This document shows, piece after piece, positions 1 through 6,506 of a stretch of DNA of 9,469 nucleotides. The notes beneath the pieces were generated by a model. The model ran no database searches. It was given only the letters and a program-made list of their open reading frames with translations, and had not been told where the DNA came from. The first letter of the stretch is position 1. Every line of letters begins with the position of its first letter. The DNA is from Pseudomonadota bacterium (GTDB lineage Bacteria; Desulfobacterota; Desulfovibrionia; Desulfovibrionales; Desulfovibrionaceae). The DNA is taken from assembly GCA_023453335.1 (NCBI GenBank), contig JAEXTU010000311.1, forward strand, positions 1-9,469, read 5' to 3'. The position numbers and the translations under genes are program-made.

Positions 1-351
1 GTCCAGCAGCGGCGCGCAGCCCGCGGCCACCAGGGGCAGGTAGTCCAGCCCGGCCAGGGGCAGGCCCGCGGCCCGGGCCAGGCCCAACGAAAAAGCCAGG
101 GTCATGCGCACCCCGGTGAACGAGCCCGGCCCGCGCACACAGGCCACCCCGGACAGGGCGGCCGGGGAAAGGTCGGCCAGGCGCAGCAGGCGCTCCACGG
201 CCGGGGCCAGCACCTCGCCCAGCCGGCCCGGGGCGTCCAGGGCCAGGGCGGCGAGCACCGCGCCCGTGCGCGCCAGCACCACGGTGAGCCGGGACTCCAC
301 CCCGCACAGGGCGAGTACCGGGAATGTGCTATCTGGAGAAGAGCCCGCCAA
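1..351 (-). CDS. tsaB: TsaB, t6A tRNA-modification protein (partial, C-terminus beyond left edge)
   Basis: TsaB is the ASKHA-fold partner of TsaD in the complex that makes N6-threonylcarbamoyladenosine at A37 of ANN-decoding tRNAs. The visible 117 codons contain the family signature GPGSFTGVR (about residues 74-82) followed by the helix MTLAFSLGLARA. The first strand reads VLALCGVESRLTVVLA, where most homologues have a form like ILALDTST; the usual Asp is replaced here. The start is uncertain. No ATG fits, and the only in-frame initiation codon that keeps the first strand is TTG at 351, which gives a 23-bp overlap with the end of rseP and has no clear SD. The GTG at 300 would delete the first strand. 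The gene lies last in the visible run, directly behind rseP, and is probably in the same transcript. Identity is fairly sure; the start is not. Confidence 0.82.
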   Translation of the reverse strand, partial: MAGSSPDSTFPVLALCGVESRLTVVLARTGAVLAALALDAPGRLGEVLAPAVERLLRLADLSPAALSGVACVRGPGSFTGVRMTLAFSLGLARAAGLPLAGLDYLPLVAAGCAPLLD

Positions 352-1411
352 AGTCGATCCGCGCGATGTCGTTGACCGTGGCCAGGACCATGAGCCCGAT
401 GAGCAGGCCCAGGCCGATCCGGGTGGACACCATCTGCCAGCGCTCGGGCACCGGCTTGCGGCGCACCGCCTCGATGGTCAGGAAGAAGAGGTGCCCGCCG
501 TCCAGCACCGGGATGGGGAAGAGGTTCAGGAGCCCCAGGTTCACGCTGATGAAGGCCGCGGTCATGAGCACGCTGTACAGGCCCTCGGCCGCCTGGTGGG
601 TCACCAGGGCCACGATGGAGATGGGGCCGCCCAGGTTCTTCACCGAGTTGCGGCCGCCGATGATGCGCAGCAGCACGTCCTGCACCTGGCGCACCATCTC
701 CCAGGTCTTGTCCACGGCCGCGGGCATGGCGGTCCAGGCGTCGTAGGTCAGCCGCAGCAGGCTGTTGGGGTCCGGGGCCACGCCGATCTGGGAGCGGGTG
801 AAGTGCAAGAAGCCCACCGAGTCGTCGATGACCTTGGGGGTGATGGCCACGGTGCGGGCCGCGCCCTCGCGCTCCAGGGTGAAGGCCATGGTCCGGCCCT
901 CGGACAGGGCCACGGCCTGGTACACCTGGTCGAAGGTGATGATGGCCTCGCCGTCGATGGCGGTGATGGTGTCCCCGGGTTGCACGCCCGCGGCCATGGC
1001 CGGCGAGTCGTCCAGCACCCGGGAGATGCGAGGAGCCAGGGTGGCGTCGCCCCAGGTCCACAGCGCGGCCCAGAGGATGGCCCAGGCCAGCACCAGGTTG
1101 AAGATGGGGCCGGCGGCCACCACCAGCATCCGCTGCCAGGCGGGCCGGGCCGAGAACAGCTCCTTCTGCTCAAAGCCCTCGGCCGCGTCCTCCTCCCCGG
1201 CCTCGCCGGCCAGGTGCACGTAGCCGCCCAGGGGGAAGGCCGAGAGGCGGTACTCGGTCTTGCCCCAGCGGAAGGCCGCCAGGCGCGGGCCGAACCCCAG
1301 GGAGAAGGTGGGCGCGCCGATGCGAAGCAACCGGGCCACGATGAAATGGCCCAGCTCGTGGAAGAAGATGAGCACTCCCAGGACCAGGACGACGGCGATG
1401 AATCCGGACAT
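329..1411 (-). CDS. rseP: RseP-type site-2 zinc metalloprotease
   Basis: Inner-membrane intramembrane protease of the S2P family; in enterobacteria it cleaves the anti-sigma factor RseA and remnant signal peptides. The 360-residue protein has HELGH at residues 18-22 inside the first membrane segment (zinc ligands H18 and H22, catalytic E19). One PDZ domain sits at about 128-193 (AGVQPGDTITAIDGEAI), and the third zinc ligand lies in LFPIPVLDGGH (D304) in a C-terminal membrane segment. E. coli RseP is about 450 residues with two PDZ domains; this single-PDZ form is common outside gammaproteobacteria. I chose the ATG at 1411 because the membrane segment follows at once and because the upstream alternative, TTG at 1447, adds an unlikely basic leader. 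The SD is weak (TTAGGT about 8 nt upstream). It starts 45 nt after dxr. Its actual substrate cannot be told from the window. Confidence 0.95.
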   Translation of the reverse strand: MSGFIAVVLVLGVLIFFHELGHFIVARLLRIGAPTFSLGFGPRLAAFRWGKTEYRLSAFPLGGYVHLAGEAGEEDAAEGFEQKELFSARPAWQRMLVVAAGPIFNLVLAWAILWAALWTWGDATLAPRISRVLDDSPAMAAGVQPGDTITAIDGEAIITFDQVYQAVALSEGRTMAFTLEREGAARTVAITPKVIDDSVGFLHFTRSQIGVAPDPNSLLRLTYDAWTAMPAAVDKTWEMVRQVQDVLLRIIGGRNSVKNLGGPISIVALVTHQAAEGLYSVLMTAAFISVNLGLLNLFPIPVLDGGHLFFLTIEAVRRKPVPERWQMVSTRIGLGLLIGLMVLATVNDIARIDFGGLFSR

Positions 1412-1456
1412 GTCAGTGTACCTAAGTCTCGGCGCGCGGCGAGGCAAGCCCCGAGG

Positions 1457-2659
1457 TCAGCGTTTATCCAGGCGGCGGCCGGCCAGTTCCCGGGCGGCCA
1501 GGTCCGCGGCGAGCACCGCGTCCAGGCTGTCCGCCGGGCCGTTCTCGTGGGACTCCAGGGCCTCGGCCACCAGGTCGGCGATGCGGGAGAACCCGATGCG
1601 GCCGGCCAGGAAGGCCTCCACCGCCACCTCGTTGGCCGCGTTCATGGCCGCGGGGCAGGTGCCGCCCGCGCGCAGGGCGGCAAAGGCGTAGCCCAGGCAG
1701 GGGAAGGCGTCCAGGTCCGGGGCCTCGAAGGTGAGCCTGCCCAGGGCGGCCAGGTCCAGGGGGGCCAGGGGCAGGGGCAGCCGGCGCGGATAGGCCAGGG
1801 CGTAGGCGATGGCGATGCGCATGTCCGGCGGCCCGAGCTGGGCTAGCAGGGAGCGGTCCTCGTACTCCACCAGGGAGTGCACGATGCTCTGGGGGTGCAC
1901 CACCACCTCGATGGCCTCGGCCGGCAGGCCGAAGAGATGGTGGGCCTCGATGACCTCCAGGCCCTTGTTCATGAGGGTGGCGGAGTCGATGGAAATCTTG
2001 GCGCCCATGCTCCAGTTGGGATGGGCCAGGGCCTGCTCCCGGGTGACCTGGGCCAGCTCGGCCCGGGTGCGGCCGCGGAAGGGGCCGCCCGAGGCGGTGA
2101 GGATGAGTCGGCGCACCGCGTGCCCGTCGTGCCCGGCCAGGGCCTGGAACAGGGCGTTGTGCTCGCTGTCCACGGGCAGGATGCTCCCGCCGGAGTCGGC
2201 GCAGGCCCGGCGGAACAGGTCCCCGGCCAGGACCAGGGCCTCCTTGTTGGCCAGGGCGATGCGCTTGCCGCACCGCGCCGCGGCCAGGGCCGGGGCCAGG
2301 CCGGCGGCGCCCACCTGGGCGGCCAACACCATGTCCGCCTCGGCCAGGGTGGCCAGGGCCACGTACCCTTCCGGCCCTACCAGGATCTCCGGGGCGTAGC
2401 CCGCGGGCAGCAGGGCGCGCACCGTGTCGGCAACGGCCTCGTCCAGCACCCCGAGCAGGGGCGGCCGGAAGGCGCGGGCCTGCTCGGCCAGGCGCACCGC
2501 GTTGCGCGCTCCGGCCAGGGCCAGCACATCGAACTGCTCCGGGTTGTCGGCCACCACCTTGAGCGCGCTCACCCCGATGGACCCGGTGGAGCCGAGCAGC
2601 ACCAGGCGGCGGGGGAAGTCGGCCAAGGCCGGCAGGCGGGAGATGTAGGAGGCGGTCAC
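1457..2659 (-). CDS. dxr: 1-deoxy-D-xylulose 5-phosphate reductoisomerase
   Basis: Dxr (IspC) converts DXP to 2-C-methyl-D-erythritol 4-phosphate with NADPH and a divalent metal, the first committed step of the MEP isoprenoid pathway, in the cytosol. The 400-residue length is typical. Visible are the NADPH motif GSTGSIG (23-29), ANKEALVLAG (137-146), the metal site PVDSEHNA (162-169, with D164 and E166), ASGGPFRGR (189-197), HPNWSMGAKISIDSATLMNK (213-232) with N231, K232 and E235 matching E. coli N227, K228 and E231, and HPQSIVHSLVEY (255-266). All catalytic residues are present. The start is GTG at 2659; no in-frame ATG fits and there is no strong SD. A 12-codon ORF (2656-2694) ends with a TGA overlapping this GTG, so coupled initiation is possible. 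It lies between cdsA and rseP, and its product feeds UppS via farnesyl diphosphate. Confidence 0.98.
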   Translation of the reverse strand: MTASYISRLPALADFPRRLVLLGSTGSIGVSALKVVADNPEQFDVLALAGARNAVRLAEQARAFRPPLLGVLDEAVADTVRALLPAGYAPEILVGPEGYVALATLAEADMVLAAQVGAAGLAPALAAARCGKRIALANKEALVLAGDLFRRACADSGGSILPVDSEHNALFQALAGHDGHAVRRLILTASGGPFRGRTRAELAQVTREQALAHPNWSMGAKISIDSATLMNKGLEVIEAHHLFGLPAEAIEVVVHPQSIVHSLVEYEDRSLLAQLGPPDMRIAIAYALAYPRRLPLPLAPLDLAALGRLTFEAPDLDAFPCLGYAFAALRAGGTCPAAMNAANEVAVEAFLAGRIGFSRIADLVAEALESHENGPADSLDAVLAADLAARELAGRRLDKR

Positions 2660-2726
2660 GGGATGGTTGGTCTCTTGTCCGGGAATCGGCGCATGGTACG
2701 CGTTTCCCGGTAGGCTGGCAACGCGC

Positions 2727-3599
2727 CTAGCGGGCGAAGAAGTCGAACAGCGCGTCCAGCCCGGCGTACACCGGCACGGCCAGGAGCAGGCTGTCGATGC
2801 GGTCCAGGATGCCGCCGTGCCCGGGCAGCAGCGTGCCCGAGTCCTTGACCCCCAGGCGGCGCTTGAGCGCGGACTCGAAGAAGTCCCCGAACTGGGCCGC
2901 CAGGTTGAGCGCGCCGCCCAGCAGCACCCACATCCACCAGGGCCGGCCCGCGCCCGCCCCGCTCAGCAGGTATTCGTCGATGGCGTCCATGACCAGGCAG
3001 AGCAGGACGGTGGCGGCCATGCCGCCCAGGCTGCCCGCCCAGGTCTTCTTGGGGCTCACCTCGGGCCAGACCTTGGGCCCGCCCACCAGGGAGCCCGCAT
3101 AGTACGCGCCCACGTCCGCGGCGATGACCGAGAGCAGGACCAGAATGACCTCGATGGCCTTCATCCGGGTCACGAAGGAGAGCTGGAGCGGCAGGTAGAG
3201 CAGGCCGGCCACGAACACCCCGGCCAGGGGGTAGCCGGTGTCCTCGGATTGGGGGGGCTCGGGGCCGGTCTCCGGCTCGTCGCAGTTCTTGGCGCAGGAA
3301 GCGTAGCGCAGCAGGAAGCGCAGGTTGGCCACCCAGTGCCCGGCCATGACCGCGGCCAGCATGCCCCAGGGGTTCATGGCCCGGGCCGCGGTGAGGATGG
3401 TCAGGCCCAGCAGCACCCCGGCCACCTTGTAGCCCACGAAGCGCTCCCGCCAGAAGAGCGTGTAGAACTCCCACAGCCCCAGGCAGGACACCGCGGCCAG
3501 GACCGCATACTCGAACACCCCCCGCACGCTGACCGCCACGGCCAGGATGGGCAGGAGCACCAGGGCGGTGGTGATGCGTTGCTTGTGGGAGGGATTCAT
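2727..3599 (-). CDS. cdsA: Phosphatidate cytidylyltransferase (CDP-diglyceride synthase)
   Basis: CdsA makes CDP-diacylglycerol from phosphatidic acid and CTP, the branch point of bacterial phospholipid synthesis, in the inner membrane. The 290-residue protein has several hydrophobic segments (about 10-27, 30-47, 58-72, 125-141, 148-167, 190-206 and 224-237). Near the C-terminus it carries the family signature, from SALKRRLGVKDSG to PGHGGILDRID (243-269), preceded by ADVGAYYAG (161-169) and SPKKTWAGS (182-190). An unusual hydrophilic acidic insert with two cysteines (about 100-123: C102, C106, then a run rich in E, P and D) lies between membrane segments. The ATG at 3599 is chosen because a basic N-terminus and the first membrane helix follow it; no clear SD is visible. 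It lies 57 nt downstream of uppS and 67 nt upstream of dxr, presumably in the same transcript. Confidence 0.96.
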   Translation of the reverse strand: MNPSHKQRITTALVLLPILAVAVSVRGVFEYAVLAAVSCLGLWEFYTLFWRERFVGYKVAGVLLGLTILTAARAMNPWGMLAAVMAGHWVANLRFLLRYASCAKNCDEPETGPEPPQSEDTGYPLAGVFVAGLLYLPLQLSFVTRMKAIEVILVLLSVIAADVGAYYAGSLVGGPKVWPEVSPKKTWAGSLGGMAATVLLCLVMDAIDEYLLSGAGAGRPWWMWVLLGGALNLAAQFGDFFESALKRRLGVKDSGTLLPGHGGILDRIDSLLLAVPVYAGLDALFDFFAR

Positions 3600-3656
3600 G
3601 GGGCGGTCCGGTTCAAGGGGAAGTACCCGGTTGCCGCGCGCTGCGCAAGAGACACC

Positions 3657-4370
3657 CTACTCCGACGCCCCGAAGCGGCGGCCGCGGGCGGCGAACTCGG
3701 CGAGGGCGCGGTGCAGCTCCTCCTTGCCGAAGTCCGGCCACAGGGTCTCGGTGAAGTAGAACTCGGCGTAGGCCGCCTGCCAGAGCAGGAAGTTGGACAG
3801 CCTGAGCTCGCCCGAGGTGCGGATGATGAGGTCCGGGTCGGGCTGGCCCGCGGTGTAGAGCCGGGCGGCGAAGGCGTCCTCGGTGAGGGCCGCGGGGGCC
3901 GTGCCTTCGGAGATGAGCTTGCGGCAGGCCCGCACCAGCTCGTCCCGGCCCGAGTAGTTGAGGGCCAGGTTGAGCACCATGCTGTGGCAGTCGGCGCTCT
4001 TCTTGAGGGCGTGCTTGATGGCGGTGCGGGTGGCGAGCGGCAGCTCGTCCAGCTCGCCCAGGATATTCAGGCGAATGTCCTGCTCCACCAGGGAGGCCAG
4101 CTCCCGGTTCAGGAAGCGGACCAACAGGTCGAACAGGAAGCGCACCTCGTCCTGGGGCCGCCGCCAGTTCTCCTTGGAGAAGGTGTAGAGGGTGACGTGG
4201 CCGATGCCAAGGGCGCGGCACTCGGTGACCAGGGCCTTGGCCGCCTCGGTGCCCGCGGCGTGGCCGTCGGACCGCGACAGGCCGCGGGCCTTGGCCCAGC
4301 GGCCGTTGCCGTCCATGATCACCGCCAGGTGGCGGGGCAGGACCTCGAAGGTAGTCGTCTCGTCGCTCAT
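3657..4370 (-). CDS. uppS: Undecaprenyl diphosphate synthase (cis-prenyltransferase)
   Basis: UppS condenses isopentenyl diphosphate units onto farnesyl diphosphate to give C55 undecaprenyl diphosphate, the lipid carrier for peptidoglycan and other surface glycans. The 237-residue length is usual. The N-terminal signature HLAVIMDGNGRWAKARG (14-30) holds the catalytic D20, N22 and R24; H37 follows in SDGHAAG. Also visible are LYTFSKENWRRP (61-72), LALNYSGRDE (135-144), and the diphosphate-binding C-terminal block DLIIRTSGELRLSNFLLWQA (180-199) with R184, R190 and S192, then E203. The ATG at 4370 has a modest SD (GGA about 5 nt upstream). Upstream lies a 185-nt gap holding a large palindrome that separates it from frr; downstream is cdsA. 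Isoprenoid supply comes from dxr in the same cluster. The family call is secure. The C55 chain length is inferred from context, since shorter-chain homologues share these motifs. Confidence 0.97.
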   Translation of the reverse strand: MSDETTTFEVLPRHLAVIMDGNGRWAKARGLSRSDGHAAGTEAAKALVTECRALGIGHVTLYTFSKENWRRPQDEVRFLFDLLVRFLNRELASLVEQDIRLNILGELDELPLATRTAIKHALKKSADCHSMVLNLALNYSGRDELVRACRKLISEGTAPAALTEDAFAARLYTAGQPDPDLIIRTSGELRLSNFLLWQAAYAEFYFTETLWPDFGKEELHRALAEFAARGRRFGASE

Positions 4371-4432
4371 GGTTCCATCATCCGCGGCACGGCCCCTGAA
4401 CCACAGGAAGCTGGTGGCGGAGGCCGCTCCCG

Positions 4433-4555
4433 CAGGCCGTTCAAAAACCGCGAGGGCTAGGCGCGAGTTCTCGCCGGGACCGAAGCGTATACGGACATAC
4501 GTGAGGGTCCGGCGAGGACGAGCAACGCCGCCATCGCGGGATTTTCAACGGCCTG
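4433..4555. repeat. 123-bp imperfect palindrome, probable dispersed intergenic repeat
   Basis: The whole segment folds on itself around a centre near 4493/4494. Outer arms are CAGGCCGTT at 4433-4441 and its exact complement at 4547-4555. Inside these pair AAAA with TTTT, CCGCGA (4448-4453) with TCGCGG (4534-4539), GGCG (4460-4463) with CGCC (4526-4529), CTCGCCGGGACC (4470-4481) with GGTCCGGCGAG (4506-4516, one bulged G), and CGTAT (4486-4490) with ATACG (4497-4501) around the loop ACGGAC. The right arm abuts the frr stop codon. There is no long T tract after the stem, so it is not a standard intrinsic terminator, though such an RNA could slow polymerase or protect a 3' end. From memory, similar long palindromes ending in AACGGCCTG-like arms recur between genes in delta-proteobacteria; repeat status is an inference. 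Confidence 0.75.
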
Positions 4556-5110
4556 CTATATCTCCATGATTTCCTTTTCCTTGGCCGCCAGGGCGGCGTC
4601 GGCCTTGGCGATCATGGCGTCGGTGAGCTTCTGCACCTCGGTCTGGCCGTGGTGCTGCTCGTCCTCGGTGATGGCCTTGTCCTTGGCCTTCTTCTTGAGG
4701 GCCTCGTTGGCGTCGCGGCGCACGTTGCGGACGGCGACCCGGGCCTCCTCGGTGTAGCGCTTGGCCACCTTGGCCAGGTCCTTGCGGCGCTCCTCGGTCA
4801 GGGGCGGGATGTTGATGCGAATGATCTTGCCGTCGTTGACCGGGTTCAGGCCCAGGTCCGACTTCTGGATGGCTTTCTCCACCGCGGAAAAGGCGTTGCG
4901 GTCCCAGGGCTGGATGGCCACGGTCCGGCTGTCCGGCACGGACACCGAAGCGATCTGCTGCAGGGGGGTGGGGGTGCCGTAGTACTCCACGCTGAGGTCC
5001 TCCACCAGAGAGGTGGAGGCGCGGCCGGTGCGCAGCTTGGAGAACTCCCGATCCAGGGACTCCAGGGCCTTGTTCATCCGGGTTTTGCAGTCGTTGAGCA
5101 CGCTTTGCAT
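4556..5110 (-). CDS. frr: Ribosome recycling factor
   Basis: RRF, with EF-G, splits the post-termination ribosome so that subunits can start again. The 184-residue length is nearly identical to the usual 185. Domain I helices frame the sequence: residues 1-30 with KLRTGRAS (25-32), and a charged C-terminal part at 105-184 with RVAVRNVRRDANEALKK (124-140) and many Lys, Glu and Ala as in the three-helix bundle. The domain II beta part covers about 33-103 (YYGTPTPLQQIASVSVPDSR, then NDGKIIRINIPPLTEERR). The ATG at 5110 is preceded by a strong SD (AAGGAGGAG, about 9 nt upstream) that lies inside the last codons and stop of pyrH; only 2 nt separate the genes, so translational coupling is likely. 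A 123-bp palindrome begins immediately after its stop codon. Confidence 0.98.
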   Translation of the reverse strand: MQSVLNDCKTRMNKALESLDREFSKLRTGRASTSLVEDLSVEYYGTPTPLQQIASVSVPDSRTVAIQPWDRNAFSAVEKAIQKSDLGLNPVNDGKIIRINIPPLTEERRKDLAKVAKRYTEEARVAVRNVRRDANEALKKKAKDKAITEDEQHHGQTEVQKLTDAMIAKADAALAAKEKEIMEI

Positions 5111-5112
5111 GG

Positions 5113-5832
5113 CTAATCTCCTCCTTGCACGATGGTGCCCACATCCTCGCCCAGGAGCACTTTCTTGATGTTGCCCGGGGTGAAGAGGTTGAAGACCACG
5201 ATGGGCTGGTTGTTGTCCATGGCCAGGGAAGTGGCCGTGGCGTCCATGACCGCCAGCCGGCCGGAGAGCACGTCCAGGTAGGTGAGGCGCTTGAAGAACT
5301 TGGCGTCGGGGTGCTTCTTCGGGTCCTTGTCGTAGACCCCGTCCACCTTGGTGGCCTTGAGGATGGCTTGGGTGTGCAGCTCCGCCGCGCGCAGGGCCGC
5401 GGCGGTGTCGGTGGTGAAGTAGGGGTTGCCGGTGCCCGCGGCGCAGATGACCACCCGGCCCTTCTCCAGGTGGCGCACGGCGCGGCGGCGGATGTAGGGC
5501 TCGCACACCTCGCGCATGGTGATGGCGCTCATGACCCGGGTTTGGATGCCCTGCTTCTCCAGGCCGTCCTGGACCGCCAGCGAGTTCATGACCGTGGCCA
5601 GCATGCCCATGTAGTCGCCCTGGGCGCGGTCCATGCCCTTGGCCGAGGCGGCCATGCCCCGGAAGATGTTCCCGCCGCCGATGACCAGGGCCACCTGGGC
5701 GCCCAGGCGCACCACCTCGGCGATCTCGGCGCAGAACCCGGACACGGTGCCGGGATCGATGCCGTAGGGCTCGGGTCCGGCCAGGGCCTCGCCGGAGAGC
5801 TTGAGCAGCACGCGGGTGTAGCGAAGCGCCAT
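5113..5832 (-). CDS. pyrH: UMP kinase
   Basis: PyrH phosphorylates UMP to UDP with ATP. It is a hexameric member of the amino-acid-kinase fold, distinct from eukaryotic UMP/CMP kinases and usually regulated by GTP and UTP. The 239 residues carry KLSGEAL (11-17, with K11), IGGGNIFRG (51-59), GDYMGMLATVMNSLA (72-86, with D73 in the UMP site), CAAGTGNPYFTTDTAAALRA (130-149), and KATKVDGVYDKDP (159-171). The ATG at 5832 has a strong SD (AGGAGG, 4 nt upstream). Upstream lies a bidirectional terminator ending 28 nt before the start codon. That leaves no room for a complete promoter, so transcription probably arrives by read-through from rpsB-tsf or from a promoter inside tsf. UDP feeds UDP-sugar and RNA synthesis. 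It is followed after 2 nt by frr. Confidence 0.98.
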   Translation of the reverse strand: MALRYTRVLLKLSGEALAGPEPYGIDPGTVSGFCAEIAEVVRLGAQVALVIGGGNIFRGMAASAKGMDRAQGDYMGMLATVMNSLAVQDGLEKQGIQTRVMSAITMREVCEPYIRRRAVRHLEKGRVVICAAGTGNPYFTTDTAAALRAAELHTQAILKATKVDGVYDKDPKKHPDAKFFKRLTYLDVLSGRLAVMDATATSLAMDNNQPIVVFNLFTPGNIKKVLLGEDVGTIVQGGD

Positions 5833-5860
5833 GGTGCCTCCTGGGCGGTTGCGTTGCTTC

Positions 5861-5891
5861 AAAAAAAACGGGCCTTGCGGCCCGTTTTTTT
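5861..5891. terminator. Bidirectional intrinsic terminator between tsf and pyrH
   Basis: Eight A (5861-5868) precede a perfect 6-bp stem CGGGCC (5869-5874) / GGCCCG (5879-5884) with loop TTGC, followed by seven T (5885-5891). The A run pairs with the T run, and on either strand the stem ends in a U tract. On the minus strand it sits 9 nt after the tsf stop codon, so it should end or attenuate the rpsB-tsf transcript before pyrH. No plus-strand gene enters from the left, so its main role is probably minus-strand. Confidence 0.93.
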
Positions 5892-5900
5892 CCTTGGGGC

Positions 5901-6506
5901 CTAGCCCTCGGCGTCTTCGCCCAGGACCATCCGCACGAAGCGGCCGATCTGGATGTTCTCGCCGAGCACCGCGATGAGCTCGTTGAGCATGTCCTTGATC
6001 TTGACCTTGTCGTCCTTGATGAAGCCCTGCTCCATGAGGCAGGCCTCCTGGTAGAACTTCTTGATGCGGCCTTCCACGATCTTCTCGGCGATGGCCTCGG
6101 GCTTGCCCTCTTCCATGGCCTGGGCCTTGTAGATGGCCTTCTCGCGCTCCAGCAGGTCGGCGGGGACCTGCTCGGGGGTCACGCACACCGGGGAGGCGGC
6201 GGCCACCTGCATGGAGAGGTCCTTGGCAAAGGCCAGGAACTTTTCGTTGCGGGCCACGAAGTCGGTCTCGCACTTGAGCTCCACCAGCACGGCGATCTTG
6301 CCGTTGGAGTGGACGTAGCAGCCGATGTGGCCCTCGGAGGTGGCGCGGCCGGCCTTCTTGGCGGCCTTGGCCAGGCCCTTCTCGCGCAGCCAGTCCACGG
6401 CCTTGTTGGCATCGCCGCCGGCGGCCTCCAGGGCCTTCTTGCAATACATCATGCCCGCGCCGGTCTTGTCGCGCAGGGCCTTCACGTCGCTCGCGGAAAT
6501 GGACAT
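5901..6506 (-). CDS. tsf: Translation elongation factor Ts (short form)
   Basis: EF-Ts exchanges GDP for GTP on EF-Tu. The N-terminal UBA-like domain has LRDKTGAGMMYCKKALEAAG (11-30), with Y21 where Asp is usual, and DANKAVDWLREKG (32-44). The core holds the EF-Tu contact TDFVARNE (81-88), at the same numbering as E. coli D81-F82. The C-terminus has QEACLMEQGFIKDD and a final helix. At 201 residues it lacks much of the second half of the core seen in the 283-residue E. coli protein; this short form is known in Thermus and, as I recall, in delta-proteobacteria. The ATG at 6506 directly abuts the TAG of rpsB, and its SD (GAGGAGG) is written in the Glu codons at the end of rpsB. An intrinsic terminator follows 9 nt after its stop. 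Confidence 0.98.
   Translation of the reverse strand: MSISASDVKALRDKTGAGMMYCKKALEAAGGDANKAVDWLREKGLAKAAKKAGRATSEGHIGCYVHSNGKIAVLVELKCETDFVARNEKFLAFAKDLSMQVAAASPVCVTPEQVPADLLEREKAIYKAQAMEEGKPEAIAEKIVEGRIKKFYQEACLMEQGFIKDDKVKIKDMLNELIAVLGENIQIGRFVRMVLGEDAEG

Noticed and set aside
1412..1447. Longer RseP start at TTG 1447
   Set aside because: It adds a basic 12-residue leader before the first membrane helix and uses a weak start codon; ATG at 1411 fits the family better.
104..1846. Long plus-strand open frame (580 codons) opposite rseP and dxr
   Set aside because: It is antisense to two secure genes, has Gly/His/Gln/Arg-rich composition typical of antisense frames in GC-rich DNA, and shows no domain motifs. 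Similar long frames opposite cdsA/uppS, pyrH and rpsB were rejected for the same reason.
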